This document shows positions 46,216-58,274 of a stretch of DNA of 64,000 nt, piece by piece; the first letter of the stretch is position 1, and every line of letters begins with the position of its first letter. This DNA comes from Paulownia fortunei (Eukaryota; Streptophyta; Magnoliopsida; Lamiales; Paulowniaceae): positions 10,992,060 through 11,056,059 of the forward strand of contig CM033108.1 in the NCBI GenBank assembly GCA_019321725.1, read 5' to 3'. Made by a program: the position numbers and the translations under genes. A model generated the notes under the pieces. That model was not told where the DNA came from, did no database searches, and saw only the letters and a program-made list of their open reading frames with translations.

Positions 46216-46970
46216 TCACCTTTTTCTTGACATCACATCTTTCATGAACTTAGCGTAGTTGTGCATTTGTTCAAGAGCATCTGCAAAAGGAATATTAATA
46301 TAAATTTTCTTGAAGATTTCCAAAAATTTTGCAAATTGTGAATTAATTTTTTTCTTTTCAAATCTTTGTGGAAAAGGAATGAGAATATTAAATTTAGAAG
46401 TTTGTAATTTATGAGTAGATTTTAGCTTCTCAGCCCCTGTTTGTTCATTTGATTGCATTTCTTCTTCATTTGGTAGTTCCTCCATAGGACTTTCACTTGA
46501 AGTGCTTCCTATTGGCTCATCAACTTTAGAACTTTTCATTTTCAGCCCTTTGATTTCGATTCCACTTCAAAGTTGGATAGCTTTGCAAAGCTCCCTTGGA
46601 TTGATTTCCGTATCACTTGGAAAGTTTCCTTTATATTTTTTAGCATTAATTTCAGTAGCAAGTTGTCCAATTTAAGTCTCCATTCATTTCATTTGAACTC
46701 CTAAACTTGAAGTTAGCTGCCCTAATTGAGTCTCAATGTTGTCTATCTTTACTTCATCCTTATTCAATCGAGCTCTTATCTCACCAATGAAAGTGCTAAT
46801 GAAATCCTCCAAAGATGTCTTTTTCTCACCTACTTGAGGGTTAGGATGTGGTGAATTGTTGTAACCCGATGGCGGTTAAAGCACATTTCGATTATTGGCA
46901 TAGAAAAAATTCTCATGATTTCTAAGCCCCGGATAGTAGTGAGTAGGTAGTTGATTTCCCCTGAAATTGA
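46216..46970 (-). pseudogene. gypsy 2 gag remnant
   Basis: On the minus strand the 5' part reads GNQLPTHYYPGLRNHENFF and HPNPQVGEKKTSLEDFI, and later a glutamate-rich stretch plus KFNILIPFPQRFEKKK and FLEIFKKIYINIPFADALEQ. This last motif (the conserved FLEIFKKLHINIPFAEAL type) sits at the gag-protease border of Athila elements. The N-terminal half of gag is missing because of the break at about 46970. Confidence 0.85.
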
Positions 46971-48084
46971 AATTATGATTAATTTTCAACTATTGGAAAA
47001 ATCCCAAAATTAGAAATGATACTTTTCATAAAGATGTGTGACCCTCTTAGGTTCACTACTAAACTAGTAGTGGGCTTGTAACATTTGCAACTTATGAATA
47101 ACACTTATTTTAATTAATTAATCTAATTAATTATTCCACTTAGAACTAACTCCTTAATTTCAAAAACTTCACTATCTATGAAAACACCTAGCAAGTAATC
47201 ATGGCAAACTAGTCTTACATGAAATAGCGAGTAAAGCTATTTCAGTTGCGAGTACCATACACATATGGTCCTTTTGGCAGCTAATCTCCCAATTGAATCT
47301 AGGATATGTATTGTAAGACGAAACCCTAAATGATTCAATAACTATGATCTCATTTCAAGTTCTAATTATTCCTAATTAATCATGATTTATCATGCCTTAG
47401 CCAAGGTCTTTGAATCATGAACTATGAAAATACAAGAGATTCTCTTGTTTAAAAAGACAAGTGTTGAATTCTATGTTGGCCACTGACAAACCGCCATGCA
47501 TACCAGTACAACACCTGACATACCCTCTTTAGGATTACCAAGCAATCAGAAGATATATCAAAGTGTTGAGGATGCAGACAAGGCTACCACATGCCTCAAG
47601 TCTGAGGACTAGTCGTGTACTACGCAATATAATTTTTTTTATTTCAATAGGTAAAGTCTCCAACTAAGAATTTCTTGCGGGCGATATTCGATATACTTGT
47701 TCCCTAACAAGCACCCACGTATATGCACTTGCGTATCTATGCTAATGTCAATGGAATGTGACATCCTCGTCTCACTAGCATACATCATATGTGCGAGTCT
47801 TACTAACTATTTGATGTTCCATCTCAAAAAGCTCTCGACTTGTAACTTATTTAAGACCAAAGTCTTGGAGGCATGTTCCATGACCGCCATCATATGAGCG
47901 ACCATGCCCCATAGCTAAATTTAGCCTAAAGACTTTATCTAACATGTAGAAATAAAAGATACAAGACATAAGAAAAATAAAATACCTTTTTTATTAATTT
48001 GATTCTTAATAAGATTGTCTTTACAAAAGAAAAAGATTATATTATACCCAATCTAATTAGTGCACTGGGCATTCTACTCTAACA
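46970..48084 (-). repeat. 3' LTR of copia E, truncated
   Basis: On the minus strand the LTR starts TGTTAGAGTAGAATGCCC next to the polypurine tract. It parallels 58697-59795 in inverse orientation, including GGGGCATGGTCGC, GATGGCGGTCATGGAACATG, GACGAGGATGTCACATTCCA and CCTAAGAGGGTCACACATCT. It breaks off at about 46970, half-way through the expected 2.2 kb. Confidence 0.88.
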
Positions 48085-48096
48085 ATCTCCCACTTA
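48085..48096 (-). other. Polypurine tract of copia E
   Basis: Minus-strand TAAGTGGGAGAT directly before the TGTTAGAG LTR start. Confidence 0.85.
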
Positions 48097-48133
48097 CCCT
48101 ATCTCCAATTGCCCATGTATTTAAGATCCATCT

Positions 48134-51096
48134 TGTCACAACCTCCCAATAATATGTATAAAATATATATATAAACAACCTGTACAACACAATTTGTGCA
48201 TGTATGCCTATGTATAACTTTTTTTTTTCTACTTAGTTCAATGAAACATTGATAAAAGTAAAGTATTTTCATATCCTATCACACTGTATATATATATGTA
48301 GTTATTAAACATTAACCAAGTCTATCAAAACCATTACAAACCTAAACTCTCTATCACAAAGGAGTTTTGAAAGTGATCGCTAATATAATACAATAACTGT
48401 AAAATAAAAAACACAGCCCAGAAAATAGCCCAACAGGTCATCATCCAAGTATATTGATCTTTAAAAGCCTGTAGGAGCTCCACTGCCAGCCAGTAAACCA
48501 GAGGTCTCAAGTCTCACCATGTTCACCTATAATGCATGAACTACATGAGCTAACGTTCAATAAGTAAAAATCATGCATGACAAGAGTATGGTATAAAATC
48601 TCATGCAACTCAACCTAAGATATTATGCTATAAATGTGTCAAATTGAACACTTATGAATCAAAGAGTTTTCATTAAAAATCACTTCATTTATTGGGCCTT
48701 TGGCCCACCTACTATGCACCGAATAGAGCTCTGAACAATATCAATAATCACATGGCTATAAACAAATGACTCAGTCTAAGGGCCATCTTCTGGATCACCA
48801 AAGGTCCACCCCCTGTCTTCCCCTATGATCTTCCAGAAGTCTTCCCACTGGCAGAGTCAATAAGGGCACAGGCAAGTGGTTCACCCTCTCGTGACCACCA
48901 GGGACACACCCCCTGTCAACCCCTATGATCTTTCAAGAAGTAACACTCACGGTGCCCCAAAATATCATATAAGCACGCCTCGTATGCCTCGGTACACTAG
49001 TAGTGGCCAACCAAAATATTTTCTTTCTGAAAACCATGTCTCAAATCATATCGTGCATGCAAGAACCTCCACTATACTCAAATATCATGCATGCACATCT
49101 AAATGCTCGTGAATGATATATTCAATATAAAATGCAAGTCATCTTGCTCTCAACATGTTTCAAGAATCATAAGACTCTCAGTCAAATTTAATATCCTCAA
49201 CACATTAGGTATAAATGCTTCAAGACATACTATGTTCATGCATTGTAGTTGCGAATGGATCTTTACTTACCTTTTACTTGGTTGGTGGCTTAGTCTAGAT
49301 TTGTTTATTGTTCCCCTCCAATGTTAGATGTAAAATAACCTGTAATATTACCCAACTTCAAGCACCATTCCAATTTGGCAAGTTGAAAGCATAAAATATC
49401 ATATTAAGACCTTAAACACCAAGTTATCTAGGTTTTACAAACTAGAACCCAATCTAGCTCTCCAATACCTTAATTTCTCATTTTAGATACATGTAAACAT
49501 CATATAATTGAAGTATTATAACTCTAATATCATGTACCTAATTGTTAACACTCAATAACAACATGTGTAGGTTGAAATATGCTAAGTTATCAAATGGGAC
49601 AGATTCACATTTTCATATTTTCTTGCTGTCCAATTTAGTTGCATGATAATTTTGACATCTCTAAGCATATCCAATAACTCCCAAATTTTTACCACACTTA
49701 TATAACATGTATATAAATGTAACCATCTCATATAATTGCTAAAACTCATGGATATAGCTTCCCAAGTTCAGCTCTCTTCACAGCACACTGAAACAGATTA
49801 TTTTCCTACCGTGACAGTTTTGCACACCTCATGACATTAATGGTTTTGGCACCCTTAAGTACGTTCAATCACTCCCAAATTTTCACCATACTCAGATAAC
49901 ACATATAAAGAGACAACCAGGTCAAATTTATGCCAAAAATAATGGATTTATTGATGTAAAACCAGCACCATTCACATAGGACAGAATCTGAATTTCAAAG
50001 AAGACAGTTTTGAGCACCTCTTTAATTATCACAATATATTACAATTTATAACCTCTCTAAACTTACATACATCACCTAGAATCATATATAAACACATATA
50101 TGGTGAAATATATAGGTTTTAATCAAGTTATTATACATATATAAAGCATAAATATTAAAAATCAGAAAGTATACAGTTTCTGTCCCTAGTGATTTTTATT
50201 GTGATTTTGCAACTAAAAATCCTTCTTTTGTGAACTAAAAGACCACAAATAACATACTAACATGATTATAATCAATAATAGAAGCTTTAAAAATCATAAA
50301 CCCTCAAACAATTCAAGAACTTAAATCAAAACATGATTGAAGCTCACCTATGCACAGATTTTTTATTCAACTTGCTCCTCCTTACTTCCCTTTGCTTCCT
50401 TCACTTTTTTTCTTTACTTGGAATTATTTGAGAGAAATTTCTAACATTCAATATGAAGGTTTTGGAAGTGAAATAGCTCAAAAAATAGTTTTCGATCGTG
50501 GCTCAAGGATAGAAATGAAGAAAGGTTGAGGTGGAAGCTTGAGGTGGCAATGCTTGAGGTGGCAAGGTTGAGGTGTCAAGTTGTGGTTCAAATCTGATAT
50601 TTTTCACACCTTATACATCCCTAATCTAGTGTTACTCATTACTTATTTATCTATGTACAACCTACTTTAATCTCCATATGATCGGATAATACATTATGCC
50701 CTAATTTCTTAACCGTTCATTCGATCTTCAAACCGATCAACATTCGATTCTTAAATGATCATCTAGTTTTTATTTTCTAAAATCAGATGCACATATGAAC
50801 CTTGTATTATGACACTTAAATTACATTATATCATGTTCGATATCCCAAGTATGTTCATTTATAGATGTATACCTTTAAAACACCTCGATCAAATTGAATC
50901 GACTTATATAAGCTTACTAGTGACACCTTTAACACTTCTAAAATTATAACATACAATCTATAAATATCCATTATATTGATCAATCTATTCTTTATCTTAT
51001 CTAAATATTGAATCACTTAATTAGGTTGTAGGATCTCAACCACTAATATCATGTGATAGCATTGGAGATCTAACGATTAAGAATGCTATATAAGAT
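48134..51096 (-). repeat. Left arm of the 5.2-kb palindrome
   Basis: LTR-like, minus-oriented. It lacks about 95 bases at its 5' (central) end relative to the right arm and is about 0.8 kb longer elsewhere, mainly between 49330 and 50340. A GCTTGAGGTGGCAA motif is repeated at 50537-50570. Small open frames at 48876 and 49103 are mirrored by one at 52764-52459, so they derive from the repeat. Confidence 0.85.
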
Positions 51097-51191
51097 TTTG
51101 TAATACCCAATCCTCACACTACTCACTTAGTTAATGTGATTCATACATTACATGCTACTTATATGCCAATTTGCATTAATATTTAGATGAC

Positions 51192-53365
51192 ATCTTATAT
51201 AGCATTCTTAATTGTTAGATCTCCAATGCTATTACATGATATTAGTGGTTGAGATCCTACAACCTAATTAAGTGATTCAATATTTAGATAAGATAAAGAA
51301 TAGATTGATCAATATAATGGATATTCATAGGTTATATGTTATAATTTTAGACGTAATTAAAGGTATTACTAGTAAGCTAATATATTTCGATTCAATTAGA
51401 TTAAGGTGTTTTAAAAGTATACATCCATAAACTAATAATACTTAGGATATTAAACATGATATAATTTGATTTAATTATTATATTTCAAGGTCTATACGTG
51501 CATATGATTTTAGAAATAAAAACTAAAAAATCTATTTAAGAATCGAATGTCAATCAATTTAAAGATCGAATGAACGATTAAGAAATTTAGATAGAATTTA
51601 TTATCCGATTGTATGGACATTAAAATAGGTTGTAAATAAAGAAATAAATGCTGAGAAACACCAGATTAGAGCTGTATAAGTTATGTATAATATCATATTT
51701 AAACCACCATTTGACACCTCAAGTTTTATCACCTCATGCTTTCTTATTAAGCTTAAGTTAACATCTCAAGCTAATACCTCAAACCCTTCACCCTTAAGCC
51801 ATGACCAGACCCTCATTTCAGTCATTTTCAGCTTTCAAACACAACCTTAAGGTATCCAAGTGCTCCAAATTGATTACAAGTTGAAATAAAAGCAAGAAAA
51901 GTAAAAGAGAACTGATTATCATCAAGTTTAACCTCAAAATCTGCATAGGTAACAGTTATCTACGGTTTTGCCTTTAGTTTTCAAATTATTCTTAATAGTT
52001 TTATTGCTTATTAAGCTTAAAATATCTATTGTAAAAGTGTTAGTAAGTTTTTAGTTAGACTTTGGTGCACAAAGAAAGGGCTTTTGATGACAAACATTTA
52101 ATAGGAAATACTTATGGTAGAAATTGTCACCTTACTGTTTTCTTGTATTTTAGGCTTTAAAAGTGTATAGTATATTGAATAAAATATATAATTATTACCA
52201 TTTACATGTCCATATATGAGTTAAGAGTATTGGAATAAATTTTGATCAGTTAGAAATTGAAATAGAGCATGATATTGGAGAAACACTCAAACTGCCAAAG
52301 TATCAAAATTTGTTTTGGTGTGTTGTGAAAGAGACTGAAGTAGGGGAGCTAAATCCATGCATTTTGGAAATTCTATGGAATGGTTATATATTTTTATATG
52401 TTAGCTAAGTTTTTAAAAAGTTTAGAGTGAATAAATATGCCTAAGGATGTTAAAATTGCTATGAAACTTGCATGACATTATTTTTAGAAAGAAAATATTT
52501 TGATTGGCCACTACTAGTGCACCGAGGAATGCAAGGTGTGCTTATGTGATATTTTGGGGCACCGTGAGTGTTACTTATCGGAGGATCATAGGGGTTGACA
52601 GGGGGTGTGCCTCTAATAGTCACAAGAGGGTGGACCACTTGACTATGCCCATATAGACTCCGCTGGTGGGAAGACTTCTGGAGGATCATAGGGGAAGATA
52701 GGGGGTAGACCTCAGGTGATCCCAAGAGATGGCTTCTGAACTGAGTCAATTTGTTTATGGCCATATGATTATTGATATTGTTTAGAGCTCTATCCAGTAC
52801 ACAGTAGATAGGCGAAGGGCCCAGTGATGGAAAATGATTTTGAATGAATTATTTTGGTTTAGAAGCTTACATTGTTGTCATGATTTCATAGAGATACATC
52901 GCATATATGTTAGATTATCACTTCAACATGCATGATTTTCACTTACTGAGCGTTAGCTCACGTAGTTTATGCATTGTAGGTAAGTATGGTGAGACTTGAG
53001 ACCTTTAGTTTACTAGGCTGGTTGTGGAGCTCCTACAGGCTTTCAAAGAGCGATGTACATGAATGACAACCTATGAGGGCTATTTTGTAGGCTGTGCTTT
53101 TGATTTTACAATCTATTGTATTATATTAGTGACATAATCCTATATATCACATTCAAAACTCCATTATAAATGAGTCTGAGTTTTGTGATGATTTTAATAG
53201 ACCCTTTTATCGTTCAAATAACTATAAATCTATATACATTGTTATAGGATGTTAAAGTACTTTACTTTACCAGTATTATATCAAACAAACTAGCTAGAAA
53301 AAAAAAGTTATACATATGCATACATGCACAAATTATATTGCGCAGGTTGTTTATATATATATATA
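51192..53365 (+). repeat. Right arm of the 5.2-kb palindrome
   Basis: Plus-oriented LTR-like arm; the copy really begins at 51099 with TGTAATACCC. It contains CTTACTGAGCGTTAGCTCACG followed by GCATTGTAGGTAAGTATGG, a motif common in Tekay-type LTRs. It ends in a TA run at 53350-53365 and lacks the last 30-40 bases found at the tip of the left arm. Confidence 0.85.
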
Positions 53366-54077
53366 TATCTTCTCTAGATATCCGTTGAATACCTTCTGTG
53401 CCAAAGACTTAGTAAATGGGTCTACTACATTTTATACTGAGGTAACTCGATCCACAATGATGTCACTTCTACCAATAATCTCTCTGATCAAGTGATATCA
53501 TCTCATTATGTGGTTGGATCTTTGATGAGATCTTGGCTCCTTTACTTGCACAATGGATCCATTGTTATCACAGAAAATCATTCTTGATCAACAATACGGA
53601 ATCTTGAATAAAATTTCTTATCCCAATAACTTTTTTTATTATATCTGATGCAGTAATATATTCAGTTTCGGTGTTAGAGTGGGCAGTCATCTCTTGCTTG
53701 GAACTTTTCTAACTAACCACACCACTATTCAAGGTAAATATATATCCAGACATGGACTTAGAGTCGTCTATATTGGACTAAAAATTAGAGTTTGTATATC
53801 CCTCCAGTTTTAGTTCTCTACTGTTGTATATCAGAAAGATATCCTTATTTCTTCTCAAGTACTTAAGGATCATCTTAACCGCTTTCTAGTGTTCTTCCCT
53901 TAGATTGAACTGATATCTGCTCATGACACTTAGAGCATGTGTTATATCAGACGTTGTACATAACATTGCATGCATTATGCTTCCTATTGTGGAAGCATAA
54001 GACATGCAAGCCATCCTTTGTCTCTCTTTAGGTGTCTTATAAGACATAACCTTAAAAAGTGAAATCCCCTGACTCAT
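53366..54077 (-). pseudogene. copia E RNase H remnant
   Basis: The minus strand reads CMSYASTIGSIMHAML and YQFNLREEH, followed by broken frames with LEGYTNSNF-like sequence. Then come NGSIVQVKEPRSHQRSNHIM (catalytic region and conserved KEPRSHQRSKHI) and DPFTKSLAQKVFNGYLEK. It is followed by the palindromic insert, and the last residues of the ORF lie on the other side at 48097-48133. Confidence 0.85.
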
Positions 54078-54840
54078 AGGCAGGAACCTCGCTTGATTTT
54101 CTCCATGCTAAACCTTTTTATCACTTTGTCTATGTACATGGACTGGAATAGTCCGATCATCCTTTTAGATCTATCTTTATAGATTTTTATCCCTAGCATA
54201 AAAAATGCATCTACCAAGTCCTTCATGGAAAATTGATTAGACAAATAAGTTCTCATTAAATGCAACATCCCCACATCATTCCTAATAAGTAGGATATCAT
54301 CAACATAGACCACAACAAACGTAAGTGCACTCCCACTAACCTTCTTGTAGAAATATGGTTCATCCAGGTTCTTATGAAAATCAAATATTTTAATTATTTC
54401 ATCAAACCAGATGTTCCAACTCCTCAAAACTTGTTTGAGTCCATAAATGGATCTCTGGGGCTTGCAAACTTTTTGCTCGCTCCCACTAGATATAAAGCCT
54501 TCTGGATGCTTCATGTAGATCTCATCCTTAATATCTCCATTAAGAAAAATGGTCTTCACATCCATTTGCCATATCTCATAATCATAATAAGCAGATATGA
54601 CCAGCAGTATCTGAATGGATTTAAGCATCACTATTGGTGAAAAAGTTTCCTCATAATCAATTTATTACTTTTGAGTATAACCTTTTGCAACTAAACATGT
54701 CTTATAGGTCGCTACCTTTCCATCTACTCCAAACTTCCGCTTGTAGACGCAATTGCAGCCAATGGGTACAATTCCCTATAGTGGGTCCACAAAGGCCTAT
54801 ACCTTCTTGGAGTACATGCAGTCCATCTCAGACTGTATAA
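54074..54840 (-). pseudogene. copia E reverse transcriptase
   Basis: The main frame (54631-54074) includes WQMDVKTIFLNGDIKDEIYM, in which catalytic D is present but FLDG became FLNG. It continues with GLKQVLRSWNIWFDEIIKIF, VVYVDDILLIRND with the YVDD site, and MKDLVDAFFMLGIKI. Upstream the N-terminal RT (CNWVYKRKFGVDGKV and KGYTQK) lies in other frames up to about 54840. It matches copia A RT. Confidence 0.93.
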
Positions 54841-55370
54841 CTTCTTACCATTTCTCTGAGTTGATATCAGACATCACCTCTCTATAGCTTCTTGGATCAT
54901 TATCCAAGGGGAATTCCTCTTCTTTATTCTCTAATAACAAGTTCTACCTCTTAGGTACCCTTTAAGCCCTTTCGGATTTTTTTGAAGAGGTTGTGCCTCA
55001 GAGGGCCCAGCATCAACTAGTATGTTATCTACTGCAACAGTTGGGGCATTCTATGGTTTTTGAATTTCTTCAAGTTCCATGACTTTGCCACTACTCTCTA
55101 AAAGAATTTTTTTTTCAATGAAGTTGGCATTCCTCGAAATAAACACCATTGTTCTGAGATGTCGTAGAAATAGTATCCAATAGACTCCTTTAGATATCCC
55201 ACAAAATTGTATAAGATGGATCTCATATCCAACTTATCGCCCACTAGCTGCTTCACATAAGCAGCACACCCCATACCCTAAGGTATTTATAGGAAGGTGT
55301 CTTTCCACACTATATCTCATATGGTGTTTTGGGCATGACTTTAGATGGCACCCTATTCAATAGGTATACC
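54841..55370 (-). pseudogene. copia E integrase-RT linker
   Basis: On the minus strand, fragments matching copia A 1940-2400 include the KAMPKTPYEIWCGK-like segment, the KQLVGDKLDMRSIL segment and the acidic ELEEIQ linker. The frame is broken several times. It corresponds to the linker with FVGYPKES-type sequence. Confidence 0.75.
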
Positions 55371-55737
55371 GCCATTTCCAAGGCATAGCCCCAAAATGAA
55401 AGATGCAATGTGGTGAAACTCATCAGGGATTAAAACATGCCCAACAAGATTCAATTCCTGTGTTCTGCAACTCCATTGAGTTATGGAGTAGCAGGTGAGA
55501 GAATCCTATTCTCTTTTAGATAATCCAAAAACTCTGTGCTTAAGTATTCTCATCCTCGATCATATCGAAGAGTATTTTTACTTAAGCCAGTTTGTTTCTC
55601 TACTTCGGTTCTGAATTCTTTGAACTTTTCAAATACGTCAGATTTGTACCTTAAAAGGTACACATAACCATACCTAGAGTAGTGATCGATAAAGGTTCAG
55701 AAATAGTTATAGTTCTCGCAGGCACTAACACTTAGTG
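55371..55737 (-). pseudogene. copia E integrase, C-terminal part
   Basis: On the minus strand one reads an NYNYF-type segment at 55690-55737, a YGYVYLLRYKSDVFEKFKEF segment, and ILSHLLLHNSMELQNTGI-like decayed TPQLNG sequence. It is the continuation of the integrase interrupted by the solo LTR at 55738-57989. Confidence 0.8.
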
Positions 55738-57989
55738 TGTAATGCCCAATTCTCTCCTACATAGCCAATAATAAGCATCTTGCATGAATATGCATCTAAT
55801 CAATGTGTATTATTGAATTATGGCATACAAATAGCATGATTACATGAACTTGAATAATTGTTATTATATGCTCTAGTTATGCTTTAACATGCATTAGTAC
55901 ATGAAATATGAGATCAAACTTTTGTTTCTTGATTTAACATATTCCTTAAGTGCTTTTTTGTAGTGAAAAGCTTGGTATTTCGATTAAGGAAGATTGATGT
56001 GTTGAATGGCCATGAAATAAATTATTCATATTGCTCCATACTTGTTACATTCTAAAGTGATTAATTGTCAAAATATTTACTTGAAATATGTTACATTTGG
56101 CTAAGAACTAAAAGAATGCAAAATGGTGCAATTTGATTGGTTGGTTGACTAGGTTGCATGGAATCATTCTAAACCACCTTGCACTTGATTATAACATCAA
56201 AGCATCAATTTTTTTCATCTCCCTTACCCATAAATGTGGCTTTTAGCATAAGAAGACACCAAACATGATGCAACCAATCATAGACCTCCACTTACCTCTC
56301 TTTAAAAGGTCAAAGAAATCATTTTCATCCATATTTCTTGTGGAAGCGCCTCAAAAACGACCAGCCCTTATTCTCCTAAGTTCCTCCCAAATTTATACAC
56401 TCTCATACTCACAAAAATTGAATTCAATCCATAGAAATTCAAAGAACGCAAACTAGAACAAGTTCCACCCTTTTTAAGCTTGAAAATCATTGATTTTGAA
56501 AATCAAGTATATTCTTTTTCAATATTTCTTATGATGATTATATGTTTTAGTATGTTTATGTATGATTGAAAACTTAAGTAAATTACATTTGACGCCAAAA
56601 CCAAACTAGTTAAGCTAGTTTTTAGTAAAATTGATAGTCTTGTGAAATTATTTAATTTACTTGTTTCTATTGATTTTGTAATGCTTATATTGTGTTTGAA
56701 GGTGCCTACAAATTATTGTGAACAATAGCAATTAGTTTTCTTAATTGAAGGTTAGAATCAATTTAAGTTAGAATCAAGTTTACATCATTTTAATTCGGAT
56801 TATGTTCATATTTTGTGGGTTGCCCTAATAATTATATTTGAATTATTAGTTATTTAATGGCTGTCCTAATGTTTAATGTATTGAATTAGTAGTAAAATAT
56901 GGAGTATGTATTGTTCTTAAGGTTATGTAATTGATATGGAATTATTTACAAAAGATTGAAAAGTGTATATGATTTTAACTAGAATCGACTACATAATTTA
57001 TAAAAAGGATATTAAAAGGTACATGATTTGATTATGTTAGGCCTTTAACACATCCTATCTTGTAAAGAGATTGGCCTTTTCACTTAGCACAAAGTGGACT
57101 TGAGGTAAGTTGAAACTTTTATTTGCTGTATCACAAGAATCATATAATGTTATTCATGTTTTAATGTGATTGTTATTATTTGTGAAATGATGTAATGTTT
57201 GATGCATTTATGGTTTATGAAGCATGATGCTATTAAGGATATAACAAGGTTTTTGAAAAGGAAGTATTGTACTTGATTGATGGTCGGGTAGACAAGGAAC
57301 ACGGGAGGGACCGGCAGACCCAACAAATGGTGGCAAATACTTGAGGTTGAAAAACTGGTATAGGAAAGGCACAATAAATGAGATAGAATACGGCTAATAC
57401 CTGAGGTTGAAAGACCAAGTAAGGAAACCCCGTATTAGTTCTCTTATTGGCTAATCATTATGAATAGGTTTCGAAAACCACTGTCTATCGCTATTAGTTA
57501 GGTACCACACTTCAAGGGCCCTAAAGAATGATTTATGAATGAAAGTTATTAAATAGAATATTGCATTTAATGATTTATGAGATGTGCATATATGTTATTT
57601 GTTATTACATCAGTTTTATCTTACTGAGCCTTTAGCTCATTAGATTCATGTGATGCAGGTGGAAATGTACAGGTTTAGAGGTTGATTGAGTCTCTAGAGC
57701 GGGTGGACAGAGATTTGTTCATATGGCATGCTTTGACCTATTTTGTAGTTTATTTTGAAAACTCTGTTTTGTTATTAAATAAGCAGCTCTGTTATGGTTT
57801 TGTAAACAGATGTACTCAGTTTTGATATATATATATGGTATGTTTAAAATAATTAAAGTTCTTTTTCTTATAGCTAAAAATGAGAACTTTTATTAAAACC
57901 ATAACTTTAATATTGCTGAAAAATTTACATTTTTTGACTTAACTGTATCAGCTTGTTTAGGCTCTTCAATTAGGTTAAAGGGTGTTACA
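55738..57989 (+). mobile_element. Solo LTR of a Tekay-like Ty3/gypsy element
   Basis: The 2252-bp sequence begins TGTAATGCCCAATTC and ends AAAGGGTGTTACA, giving inverted termini TGTAA...TTACA characteristic of Tekay/Del-type LTRs. It contains CTTACTGAGCCTTTAGCTC followed by a GATGCAGG motif at 57624-57660. It is flanked by TAGTG (55733-55737) and TAATG (57990-57994). Removing it restores the integrase reading (GPL-V-A-NYNYF). There is no internal coding region. Confidence 0.88.
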
Positions 57990-58274
57990 TAATGGCCCAT
58001 ATACATCTGTATGGATCAAATCCATTTGATGTTTGGCTCACTCCACTTGTCCAACAAATAGAGATTTGGTCATCTTTCCTTTGAGGCAGGATTCACATGT
58101 TGGCGGTTCTTGCTCATTCTTTAGATCAAGCAATTGTGCTAGCTTGTTAATCCTTTTCTCAGAAATATGCCCTAATCTTGCATACCATTGGCTCATGGAA
58201 CTATGATTATCTAATTTTTTTTTATTTTGTTGAATTGTGAAAATAGGGTTATGGAAGTAATAATATATAAACAA
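57990..58274 (-). pseudogene. copia E GAG-pre-integrase and start of integrase
   Basis: The frame shows SMSQWYARLGHISEKRINKL and PTCESCLKGKMTKSLFVGQ, preserving the CxxC half of the HHCC zinc domain that is damaged in copia A. The first part of the core (DLIHTDVYGPL-like, containing the first catalytic Asp) follows at 57990-58020 in another frame. Confidence 0.88.

Larger units (their letters stand above)
39556..46970 (-). mobile_element. Athila-like Ty3/gypsy element, 5'-truncated (gypsy 2)
   Basis: On the minus strand the order is gag (46970-46216), protease, RT, RNase H, integrase zinc domain, integrase core, polypurine tract and LTR. This is a typical Athila-type arrangement without a recognisable env. 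It has inserted into gypsy 1 at 39555/39556. Its 5' LTR and the beginning of gag are missing, because at about 46970 the sequence switches abruptly to a truncated copia LTR. Confidence 0.88.
48134..53365. mobile_element. Inverted pair of Tekay-like LTR arms inserted in copia E (giant palindrome)
   Basis: Two related sequences lie head to head: a minus-oriented arm (48134-51096) and a plus-oriented arm (51192-53365), with a loop of about 95 bp that holds the right arm's LTR start TGTAATACCC (51099). Mirrored landmarks include GAGCTCCAC/GTGGAGCTCC, the GTGAGACTTGAGACC block, a GTTAGCTCA block, and CATGATATTAGTGG near the centre. The left terminus TGTCACAACCTCC resembles the reverse complement of the GGGTGTTACA end of Tekay/Del-type LTRs. 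Outside are CATCT (48129-48133) and TATCT (53366-53370). Removing the insert and one of these copies joins GYLEK to MDLKYMGNW in the host. No coding sequence was found. Confidence 0.85.

Noticed and set aside
48876..49327. Small open frames at 48876-49112 and 49103-49327 as genes
   Set aside because: The first is mirrored, in inverted orientation, by a frame at 52459-52764, showing that they are parts of the repeated LTR-like arms and not host genes.
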